The position numbers and the translations under genes were made by a program. Shown piece after piece: positions 11,577-19,330 of a stretch of DNA of 64,000 bases. Source of the stretch: Ctena decussata (Eukaryota > Mollusca > Bivalvia > Lucinida > Lucinidae); assembly GCA_963989385.1 (NCBI GenBank), contig OZ022510.1:32989448-33053447 (forward strand), written 5' to 3'. Under the pieces are notes generated by a model, which made no database searches, was not told the DNA's origin, and was given only the letters and a program-made list of their open reading frames with translations. Within the stretch, counting starts at the first letter, position 1. Each line of letters starts with the position of its first letter.

Positions 11577-12236
11577 TGCTGCTTTTACACTGGGCGAATA
11601 TCCTTACGAATATGAAGAATTAATGAACATTTGAATTTTGCGCTAAAATCACCGAAGATGATATGATTGGCCAAGAAAAAAATGAAACCTTATGAATGCT
11701 TCAGAATGTTGTAAGATCCTTGCAAATCTGTTTCACGATTGTTGTTACATTCTTAAGAATGCTTACGAATGCTGTTTTGCGAATCTTAAGAATGTGTTGC
11801 AAAAGAAACAACAACACGACACACGCATACTTTATTTGCATATACACATTGTTTCTCTTTGCCTTTTATTTGCTAGGCTGTGCCCAATTAGCTTATGTTA
11901 CTCATTGCCCGCATTTGTTCATTATACTACGAGAATGTCAATACAAATGCTAGCGAATCTTTACAAACATCTTACAATCACGACAAATGCGTTGCCAATG
12001 ATAAGAATGGCTTGTGACTGCTTCCGAATATGTTGCAAATATGTTCTTTTTTGCGAATTTTAGGAACATGTTTCTAAAATTTGCAAAACTTGGTGAATGG
12101 CCATGATTGCTTAAGAATACCAACGAATGCATAGCAATCACCATGCGACCATTGCGATTTGTTAGTGAATTACCGTGATACTATGTAAATTAGCCCATTC
12201 GCAACATATTCGCCCAGGGATAAGAGCAGTATAATA
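11577..12236. mobile_element. Foldback/MITE-like element with GGGCGAATAT ends
   Basis: The left end ATGCTGCTTTTACACTGGGC continues into GAATATCCTTACGAAT. The right end contains ATATTCGCCCAGGG and AAGAGCAGTAT, an imperfect inverted match. The interior is full of short repeats of 'TTACGAATGC' and 'GCGAATCTTAAGAATG' in both orientations. The open frames inside show no protein similarity I recognise. Confidence 0.6.
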
Positions 12237-12293
12237 ATGGGAAAATCAGATTTATAAAAAACTAAAAGGATTTTACCATGTATGTAGTAAAGA

Positions 12294-13190
12294 GCAAAGG
12301 CATTGATCACCCTGTGCATTAGCGTAGCTGATCTGGGTTTTATGCATATACGAAAGACAGTTTTTTCATGACCATGCTCGGTTAATGTTGGTTCTTGTCT
12401 ATTTTCAGATTGAACAATCCCAAGATTGCAGAAAGTTTCACAATTACAAGAGAGTATAAAGAATATATTGCAAAATAAAAAGCAAACAATGATTCTGAAT
12501 TTTACTGAAAATGAAAGAAATACATGTAGTTTTACTTCACCAAAAAGACTGAGAATGGGTTTACGTAACTTTCCCAAAAAGTCTGAGAATGGGTTAAACT
12601 TCCCCAGAAAGTCTGAGAATGGGTTAATCTTCTGCAAAAAGTCTGAGAATGGGTTAATCTTCTGCAAAAAGTCTGAGAATGGGTTAATCTTCCCTAAAAA
12701 GTCTGAGAATGGGTTAAACTTCCCCAAAAAGTCTGAGAATGGGTTAAACTTCCCCAAAAAGTCTGAGAATGGGTTAAACTTCCCCAAAAAGTCTGAGAAT
12801 GGGTTAAACTTCCCCAAAAAGTCTGAGAATGGGTTAAACTTCCCCAAAAAGTCTGAGAATGGGTTAATCTTTCCCAAAAAGTCTGAGATTGGGTTAAACT
12901 TCCCCAAAAAGTCTGAGAATGGGTTAAACTTCCTCAAAAAGTCAGAAATTTACTGATTCTGTTGCCAAGCAGTGTACTGATACTGATGCCAATCATTTTG
13001 CTGTTTTTGTTACTGAGACTTACACGGAGTCTAGTTTAAACTTTGCACAGTGCTCAAATTCCAAATGAATACTTGAATGTTTGTAGCGATTTTTATGAAA
13101 ACTTTGCTGATGCCTATTTAAATGATGTGGCTTATGGAAACTTAAGAACTTACAAGGACTTATCTGTGTCTGTATAACCATTACTTTAAA
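12294..13190 (+). pseudogene. Decayed duplicate of the Helentron 5' region and N-terminus
   Basis: This segment parallels 15298-15998. Both have the same leader (AAAGGCA.TGATCA.CCTGTGCATT), the same TTGTCTATTTTCAG acceptor-like site (12400-12412), the 30-bp repeat array, then matching text from 'GATTCTGTTGCCAAGC' to 'GACTTATCT'. Here the frame is lost by small indels after the array (for example near 13050) and an in-frame stop follows. No protease, Rep or helicase part accompanies it, so this is a truncated copy, not a second transposase gene. Confidence 0.75.
12545..12950 (+). repeat. 30-bp minisatellite, 13 copies, open in frame
   Basis: Unit AAAAAGTCTGAGAATGGGTT plus AAACTTCCCC, repeated about 13 times with few changes. 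On the + strand it encodes a ten-residue repeat KKSENGLNFP (or NGLIFC/NGLIFP variants). The same unit occurs six times inside the main Helentron frame at 15567-15745. The minus strand is also open because the unit is a multiple of three. Confidence 0.9.
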
Positions 13191-13352
13191 CTACCCCCAA
13201 AAGCCTGAGAATGAGTTAAACTTCCTCAAAGAATCAAAATTGCTAAAGATGATAATTTTATGCCAGTATCTGCCTGATTCTTTGCCAAGCTTTTTGCTGA
13301 TTTTGCTACAGAAACATATTCTGATTTTAGCTTGAAGTTTGCCAAGTGCTCC
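13191..13352 (+). pseudogene. Third, partial Helentron N-terminal copy
   Basis: A single degenerate 30-bp unit (CCTGAGAATGAGTTAAACTT) is followed by sequence matching the region after the array in the main gene ('ATGCCAGTATCTGCC', 'GATTCTTTGCCAAGC', 'TTTGCCAAGTGCTCC'). Frame is not maintained. Together with 12294-13190 this makes two broken N-terminal copies upstream of the main gene. Confidence 0.6.
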
Positions 13353-13369
13353 CCGCACTGATCTTTAGT

Positions 13370-13683
13370 GCAGATTATATTTTACTTTTAGTCCCTTGAA
13401 ATCAAAGAATGTATTCTGAGACCTTGAAAATAGTCATATGTCTAGATGTTACAGATGGATTTCAACATAATTTGGCACAATTATTCTCCTTGATGAGTAG
13501 AAGTGCCATTTGGAACATTTGTTCCGGTAGGTCCAAGGTCAAGGTCACACTTGAAGGTCAAATGATAAAATGACCATAATTTGAGCTTGTCTGAGCCATA
13601 ACTTCAACATTTACGAATGGATTTCAAAATATTTTGGCACAATTGTTCTCCTTGATGAGTAGAAGTGCCATTTAAAATATTTG
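13370..13683 (+). repeat. About 190-bp repeat with AGGTCAAGGTCA, left part
   Basis: Units contain 'GGTCCAAGGTCAAGGTCACA', 'TTGAAGGTCAAATGATAAAA' and 'GATGAGTAGAAGTGCCATTT'. The array resumes at 14741 after an inserted element. It has a DR0 at 13536-13547 and a third AGGTCA at 13555-13560. Confidence 0.75.
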
Positions 13684-14740
13684 TTATGCCCCCGTGACAA
13701 TAGTCAGGGGGCATTCAGATTTGCCCCTGTCTGTCTGTCTGTCTGTTCGTCACGCTTTATAGTATAGAGTTTGTGTAATCAACTCCTCCCACAGTTTTCA
13801 ATGGATCTTTTTCAAACTTTGCATACATGTTGTAGACATATTGAAGATATGCATGTGGATTTTTGTTGGAGCTAAAATTAATTTTGACATAATTACGGCC
13901 TTTTGAACTTAGTCATTTTTGGCAAATTTTTGTATTGTAGAGTATAGAGTTTGTGTAATCAACTCCTCCCACAGTTTTCAATGGATCTTTTTCAAATTTT
14001 GCATACATGTTTGGGACATATTGAAGATATGCCTGTGGGTTTTTGTTGGCCCTAGAATTAATTTTGACAAAATTACGGCCTTTTGAACTTAGTCATTTTA
14101 GGCAAATTTTTGCATTGTAGGGTATAGAGTTTGTGTAATCAACTCTTCTCACAGTTTCCACTGGATCTTTTTCAAACCTTGCATACATGCTGTGAATGTA
14201 TTGAAGATGTGCATGTAGGTTTATGTTAGACCTAGAATTGATTTTGACAGAATTACGGCCTTTTGAACTTAGTCATTTTAGGCAAGTTTTTGCATTGTAG
14301 GGTATAGAGTTTGTGTAATCAACTCCTCTCACAGTTTTCAATGTTTCTTTTTCAAACCTTGCATACATGCTGTGAATGTATTGAAGATGTGCATGTGGGA
14401 TTTTGCTGGAGATAGAATCAATTTTGACAGAATTAAGGCCTTTTGAACTTAGTCATTCTAGGGAAATTTTTGCATTGTAGAGTATGGAGTTTGTGTTATC
14501 AACTTGCTCCACAGTTTTCAATGGATCTTTTTCAAACCTTGTCTACATATTGTGGACATATTTGAAGATATGCATGAGGCATTTTGATAGATCTAGAATT
14601 AATTTTGACAGAATCACAGCCTTTTTAACATAGTCATTTTGGGCAATTTTTTTACATGGTAGGTGCTTTATGGATATACACGTCATGTGACAGGCGCTGC
14701 ACGGGGGCATCATTAGTGTCTTACAGACACAATTTTCTAG
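13684..14740 (+). mobile_element. Non-autonomous rolling-circle (Helitron/Helentron-like) element A
   Basis: The 5' end is ATGCCCCCGTGACAATAG with TCAGGGGGCAT closing a terminal hairpin, then a GTCTGTCTGTCTGTC microsatellite, then five 180-bp repeats. Near the 3' end the inverted partner GGGGGCAT occurs (14703-14710), followed by a 6-bp hairpin GTGTCT-TAC-AGACAC (14716-14730), an AATTTT spacer and CTAG (14737-14740) before a T. The flanks are two halves of a 190-bp tandem repeat, which gives an internal empty site and shows no target duplication. No coding sequence. Confidence 0.75.
13762..14660 (+). repeat. 180-bp tandem repeats, five copies
   Basis: GTATAGAGTTTGTGTAATC starts copies at 13762, 13942, 14122 and 14302, with a variant at 14482: an exact 180-bp period. 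A single related unit sits at 4790-4900. Confidence 0.9.
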
Positions 14741-14940
14741 TTCAAGTAGATCCAAAGCCAAGGTCACACTTGAAGGTCAAATGATAAAATGGTTATAAAT
14801 TGAGCTTGTCCGAGCCTTTACTTCTACAGTTATTCATGGATTTCAAAGTAATTTAGCACAATTGTTCTTCTTGATGAGTGGAAGTGTCACACGTTTGGGT
14901 AGGTCCAAGGTCAAGGTCACACTTGAAGGTCAGCTATTGT
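14741..14940 (+). repeat. About 190-bp repeat, right part
   Basis: Continuation of the array interrupted by element A. 'GGTCCAAGGTCAAGGTCACA' recurs near 14909. The first bases after the element (TTCAAGTAGATCC) align with TTCCGGTAGGTCC of the uninterrupted copy at 13520-13535. Confidence 0.75.
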
Positions 14941-15189
14941 AATTGTCTTAAATTGATCATGTCTGGGTCATCACTTCTACTTATTTTCCTTTGTGAAAAT
15001 TTGAAAAGAAGAAGAAATATGCTGGCTAAGCATGATGTTGTTTCACTTCTTTCCAGAGTGAAGCAGTTACTTAGTCTTGACATACATATAGGTCACTATA
15101 ACAAACAGCGGGCTCGACCAGTTGTCCCTGGACAACCTTCTAGTTTTAAATATTTTAACCTTGTCATGAAAAACCTTGTTTTGGTGATT

Positions 15190-15422
15190 TCCACCCAGAT
15201 GTGACACAAACCAGCTTCCATGGCTACAGAAGCTGGCTATACATCAAATAATTGCATTAAAACTGAATGTATCGTACTATCTCGAAGAGGTGAAAAACAA
15301 AGGCAATGATCAGCCTGTGCATTTGCACAGCTGATCCGGGCCTTTGTATTTTGCATAGCCGAAAAGCAAGTTTTCTTATGACCGGGCTCATTTAATGTTG
15401 TTTTTGTCTATTTTCAGACTGT
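15190..15422 (+). promoter_or_regulatory. Leader of the Helentron gene with likely intron 3' splice site
   Basis: A pyrimidine-rich stretch ends in TTTTTGTCTATTTTCAG (to about 15418) just before the transposase start. The same acceptor is kept in the decayed copy at 12400-12412, suggesting an upstream non-coding exon and an intron. Part of the leader resembles the dispersed MITE at 29299-29537 ('GATCAGCCTGTGCATTTGCA'). No promoter elements could be assigned. Confidence 0.5.
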
Positions 15423-15448
15423 GCAGCGTTTCTAAGAAAACAACAACA

Positions 15449-16981
15449 ATGCCAAGAAGGAGGAAAGATTCTAAGTCACAAAGGAGAGAGAAGAACAAAG
15501 AGCTAAAGAGACAAGCAAGAAGGAAAGCAAACAATGATTCTGACTTGTCAACTGAAAGTGATAGAAAAGGGTTAAACTTCCCTAAAAAGGCTGAGAATGG
15601 GTTAAACTTCCCCAAAAAGGCTGAGAATGGGTTAAACTTCCCTAAAAAGTCTGAGAATGGGTTAAACTTCCCCAAAAAGTCTGAGAATGGGTTAAACATC
15701 CCCAAAAAGTCTGAGAATGGGTTAAACTTCCCCAAAAAGTCAGAAATTGCTGCAAATTATATGCCAATACCTGCCAAGCATTTTACTGATTCTGTTGCCA
15801 AGCTTTGTACTGATTCTGATGCCAATCATTTTGCTATTTCTGTTACAGAAACTAACACCGAGTCTAGTTTCAACTTTGCAAAGTGCTTTCCAAATGAATG
15901 CTTGAATGTTTGTAGTGATTTTGATGAAACCTTTGCAGATGCTTATCCAAATGATGTTGCTGACAGAAACTGTAGAACTTACGAAGACTTATCTTTGAAT
16001 GAAGAGGAAATTATTCAGAATACTGATATTGAAATTACAGAAACTAGTACTGAAAGACCTTTTGAAAATATGGATACTGACAACCCCGCATTAACACAAC
16101 CCAGTCCACTAATATGGAATGCTAGTCAAATTATGTTTGGTAGTTTTCATCAAAATGACAATAGATTTCCGGATCAATCTAGAGGATTTCAGTGTACTTG
16201 TAATGCACTATGCATGTTAGTATGTGATGAAATACAAAACGGCTTAGAACTAGATAAGATTCTCTATGCTGGTGATGTATTGTATAATACTACTGTTAAT
16301 AGTTTAAAAGCACAAGGAAAATTTGTAAACTCTTTACTGAGCTTAGAAGAAATTCCGGACGCTTTGGAATTTGAATCTGTGCACTATTTTGTTGAAAAAC
16401 AACCTATCGCCTTTGGTGCTCTTGTGAGTACTTTTGAAAACGATGCTTTGCCAACTCTCCATTGTGCTCTAGAAACAGCTTTTATCAAATCAACATCTGT
16501 TCTTTTGATAATTGGATCTGTGTGTTCTGCTGTAAGTAAAAGGAATAACTCATACTTATTTTTTGATTCACATTCTCACGGAGAAAATGGCCTGTCATCA
16601 AGTGATGGTACATCTATCTTATTGTCATTTTCTTGTCTGGAAGATCTCATTGCATACTTGTATGCATTTTATGAAAGTATGAGAATAGATTTGACAATGC
16701 AGTTTGATTTGTTGCCTATATCTATAAGAAAAAGTGAACAGCCAGAGAGCCTTCTTGAGGCCTACTTTGATGATCAAAATTTGCGACAACAACAAAAAGC
16801 TGTCATTACAAGCAATTCAGAATCCATTCTGAATGTTAAGAAAAAGAAAAACCGGAAAGACTACCACAGGATATATAAGCAAAATGCAAGGCAAAACTCC
16901 TCTTTTAAAGCAAAAGAATTATTAACTCAGCGAAAACACATGCGTAAAGCCAGGCAAGATCGAGATTTCAAAGCAAAATAA
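15449..16981 (+). CDS. Helentron N-terminal part: repeats plus C76/OTU-like cysteine protease
   Basis: The start chosen is ATG 15449 (MPRRRKDSK, a basic Helitron-like beginning). The more upstream open frame runs through the splice acceptor and is unlikely to be translated. Six copies of a ten-residue repeat (KKSENGLNFP type) follow at codons about 40-99. Codons about 240-425 form a papain-like protease candidate: RGFQCTCNALCML with Cys249, and YLFFDSHSHG with Asp373 and His375. The D-x-H pair and the Cys-to-Asp spacing resemble the herpesvirus large-tegument deubiquitinase family (peptidase C76); OTU-type proteases are the usual Helentron partner. The basic RKxMRKARQDRDFKAK repeats begin before the TAA at 16979. 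That stop equals GAA in the next 63-bp repeat. Protease assignment is from motifs only. Confidence 0.75.
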   Translation: MPRRRKDSKSQRREKNKELKRQARRKANNDSDLSTESDRKGLNFPKKAENGLNFPKKAENGLNFPKKSENGLNFPKKSENGLNIPKKSENGLNFPKKSEIAANYMPIPAKHFTDSVAKLCTDSDANHFAISVTETNTESSFNFAKCFPNECLNVCSDFDETFADAYPNDVADRNCRTYEDLSLNEEEIIQNTDIEITETSTERPFENMDTDNPALTQPSPLIWNASQIMFGSFHQNDNRFPDQSRGFQCTCNALCMLVCDEIQNGLELDKILYAGDVLYNTTVNSLKAQGKFVNSLLSLEEIPDALEFESVHYFVEKQPIAFGALVSTFENDALPTLHCALETAFIKSTSVLLIIGSVCSAVSKRNNSYLFFDSHSHGENGLSSSDGTSILLSFSCLEDLIAYLYAFYESMRIDLTMQFDLLPISIRKSEQPESLLEAYFDDQNLRQQQKAVITSNSESILNVKKKKNRKDYHRIYKQNARQNSSFKAKELLTQRKHMRKARQDRDFKAK

Positions 16982-17330
16982 TCAGTAGCTCGGCAAAAAT
17001 ACATGCATAAAGCCAGGCAAGATAGAGATTTCAAAGCAAAAGAATCAGTAGCTCGGCAAAAATACATGCAAAAAGCCAGGCAAGATAGAGATTACAAAGC
17101 AAAAGAATTAGTAGCTCAGCGAAAACACATGCATAAAGCCAGGCAAGATAGAGATTACAAAGCAAAGGAATTAGTAGCTCAGCGAAAACACAAGCATAAA
17201 GCCAGGCAAGATAGAGATTACAAAGCGAAAGAATTAGAAGCTCAGCGTAAATCTAAGCAGAAAGCAAGGCAAGATAGAGATTATAAGGCAATAGAATTGG
17301 TGGCTCAGCGCAAATCTAAACAGAATACCA
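16926..17330 (+). repeat. 63-bp in-frame repeats encoding basic 21-residue units
   Basis: Six to seven units of 63 bp encode AQRKHMHKARQDRDYKAKEL and variants, a highly charged, probably helical segment. Similar RE/KR-rich repeats precede Rep in many Helitron proteins. The first TAA lies in this array. The neighbouring copy 63 bases downstream (17042-17044) has GAA at the same place in otherwise near-identical sequence. Confidence 0.85.
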
Positions 17331-17752
17331 GAAAAAATCCATTTGTATTAGAATGTGAAAGAGTTAAGAAGCAGGAGTACAGGAGAAAGAAGCGAAACAT
17401 AGATGAAGTAAATGAATATATAGACTTAGAGGAGACCCGTAAAAAATGTAAGAACAAGTTTGAGGATCAACGAGTAGAGAAGACATCTGATCAAAGCTAT
17501 GTTAAAGATATCAATGAATGTATCAAACAATTTCATTCAAGTATAGCTGTAGGACCATTGTTTGTATGTACATGCTGCCATCAAACATGGTTTAGAGAAG
17601 GTGTTTGCATGTTGAAGAACATCAATTTGCCAACAAGTAGTAGACTTTACTGCACCAAATTTAAGTCAATTAATGATGAAGAGTGGATTTGTCACACTTG
17701 TATGGGAGCAATAAGAGGTGGAAAGGTTCCAAAACTGTCAGTAGCTAATTGA
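16982..17752 (+). CDS. Helentron middle part: basic repeats and zinc finger
   Basis: Continuation of the same frame after the TAA; the first internal ATG is 17003. Basic 21-residue repeats run to about 17330. A cysteine-rich module follows with CTCCHQTWF, a further Cys before MLKNINLP, YCTKF and WICHTCMGAIRGGKVPKL, the Zn-binding region that precedes Rep in Helitrons. It ends SVAN then TGA. Helitrons usually have Asn-Gly at this point (ANG-L), and TGA is one base from GGA (Gly). Without readthrough this piece would carry no enzyme. Whether it is translated separately cannot be told; I treat it as part of one broken gene. Confidence 0.75.
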   Translation, partial: SVARQKYMHKARQDRDFKAKESVARQKYMQKARQDRDYKAKELVAQRKHMHKARQDRDYKAKELVAQRKHKHKARQDRDYKAKELEAQRKSKQKARQDRDYKAIELVAQRKSKQNTRKNPFVLECERVKKQEYRRKKRNIDEVNEYIDLEETRKKCKNKFEDQRVEKTSDQSYVKDINECIKQFHSSIAVGPLFVCTCCHQTWFREGVCMLKNINLPTSSRLYCTKFKSINDEEWICHTCMGAIRGGKVPKLSVAN

Positions 17753-19330
17753 ATGAAATGGCCAGATAAGCCACTAGAACTTGACTTGCATCAGCGTGAA
17801 GAAAGACTTATATCACTAAGAATTCCATTTATGCAGATTCGAGAGTTGCCACGTGGAGGTCAGTATTCTTTGAAAGGCAATGTTATTAATGTGCCAGTTG
17901 ATATTCAACCCACAGTGAGCTGTCTTCCAAGACCCATGGATGAAAATTTTACTATTGCTGTACAACTTAAAAAGAAATTGTCATATAAAAAAGTGGATTT
18001 TAAAGAAAATGTAAGACCATTAAGAGTTTTGACTGCATTACACTGGCTGGTAAATAAGAGTGAACTGTATAAAAGATCTGGCATAGAAATTGATGTCAAC
18101 TGGTTTAAGGAAGTAACTGAAAGTTCAGAGGAGACTGTCAGGGAATTTCTGCAAGTGTCAAACAAGCAAAATGAGGAGAAGCAAAAACAAAATGGAACTA
18201 ATGAGGAAGATGTGAATGTACAGTCATCATCAAACGATAGCACAACAGCTGATGACTATGATTCTGATCACTTTAGTGAGATAGACACTAATGAACAAGT
18301 TGGCAATGTAGACACTCTAGTTGATGATGAAAATCTTGAAAACAAATATGATAAAGTTATTACTTTTGCACCTGGAGAAGGGCAGCATCCTCTTAGTTTA
18401 TATCATGATGCAGATGCAGAGTATCTTTGTTTTCCTACAATATTTTGTGGTCAGAGGCGTCCTAGTAAAGAAGAAAGAACTGTCCCAGTTCATTATAGTG
18501 ACATTGTGAAGTGGGAATTAAGAAGTGTTGATAGAAGAGCTGCACAATCTGTTCCAAACATATTTTTTAAACACAAAAAATTGCAGATGAAGCAAATAAG
18601 TGACAAAGTTAACCTGGCTGTTAGAAGATGTAAAGGCAAGGAAAAGAAAATTACAGCAGCTGAAGCTAGAAATTCTGAGTATTTAGACAAACTTGTCAAA
18701 CTTGATGAAGGTTATTACATATTTCGTCAACTTAGAAATTCTCCTGCTTATTTACAGTCAAGAAAAAATGATATCTTTGCGATGATTCGGCAGCTTTCTT
18801 TGCCAACCTGGTTTATGTCATTATCAGCAGCAGATACAAGATGGACTGATCTTTTGAAAATGTTGGCAAAACTTAATAAAGGGGTCAGTTATACAGACAA
18901 AGATATAGAGGGACTAACATGGCAAGAAAAAACAAAGCTTGTTCAAAAAGACCCAGTTACATGCTCAAGATATTTTGATCACCGGGTACAAGAATTCCTA
19001 AATGCTATTCTTAAAAGTAGCTGTGAACCCATTGGAAAACTGAGAGATTTCTTTTATAGAGTTGAGTTTCAGCAACGTGGTTCACCTCACATCCACATGC
19101 TTGTTTGGATTGAAAATGCTCCAACATTGGAAAAGAACTCTGAAGAAGAAATTGTCGAATTTGTTGATAAGTATCTCACTTGTAGTGTGAATGATGATGA
19201 AACTGCACATCTTGTGGAACTTCAAACACACAAACATTCAAGGACCTGTAGAAAAAAGGGAAAGGCAATATGTAGATTTGGATTTCCTTTGCCTCCTTTG
19301 CCTCGAACAATGTTATTGTATCCACTATAG
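17753..19330 (+). CDS. Helentron Rep domain, first half (HUH motif)
   Basis: Same frame. It opens MKWPDKPLELDLHQREERLI, then RIPFMQIRELPRGGQ, both typical of the region ahead of the Helitron nuclease. Rep motif 1 is LPTWFMSLSAADTRWTDLL (about 18810-18860). Motif 2, the metal-binding HUH, is RGSPHIHMLVW with His codons at 19088 and 19094. A Cys/His segment HSRTCRKKGKAICRFGFP follows. The frame stops at TAG 19328-19330, before the catalytic tyrosines, which lie downstream. A protein ending here could bind metal but would lack the nucleophile, so the nuclease should be inactive without suppression. An acidic stretch (about 18230-18340) separates the start from the Rep core. Confidence 0.85.
   Translation: MKWPDKPLELDLHQREERLISLRIPFMQIRELPRGGQYSLKGNVINVPVDIQPTVSCLPRPMDENFTIAVQLKKKLSYKKVDFKENVRPLRVLTALHWLVNKSELYKRSGIEIDVNWFKEVTESSEETVREFLQVSNKQNEEKQKQNGTNEEDVNVQSSSNDSTTADDYDSDHFSEIDTNEQVGNVDTLVDDENLENKYDKVITFAPGEGQHPLSLYHDADAEYLCFPTIFCGQRRPSKEERTVPVHYSDIVKWELRSVDRRAAQSVPNIFFKHKKLQMKQISDKVNLAVRRCKGKEKKITAAEARNSEYLDKLVKLDEGYYIFRQLRNSPAYLQSRKNDIFAMIRQLSLPTWFMSLSAADTRWTDLLKMLAKLNKGVSYTDKDIEGLTWQEKTKLVQKDPVTCSRYFDHRVQEFLNAILKSSCEPIGKLRDFFYRVEFQQRGSPHIHMLVWIENAPTLEKNSEEEIVEFVDKYLTCSVNDDETAHLVELQTHKHSRTCRKKGKAICRFGFPLPPLPRTMLLYPL

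Noticed and set aside
12170..12937. Minus-strand 255-residue open frame of GKFNPFSDFL repeats
   Set aside because: It is the reverse reading of the 30-bp minisatellite, open only because the unit is a multiple of three. The plus strand matches the Helentron N-terminus.
15388..15735. Minus-strand open frame with the same repeats
   Set aside because: Shadow of the Helentron coding strand.
15449..19330. The Helentron pieces as separate genes of a multi-gene element
   Set aside because: All lie in one frame, with single stops inside a repeat, before the conserved Gly, and within the Rep domain; this indicates one broken gene.
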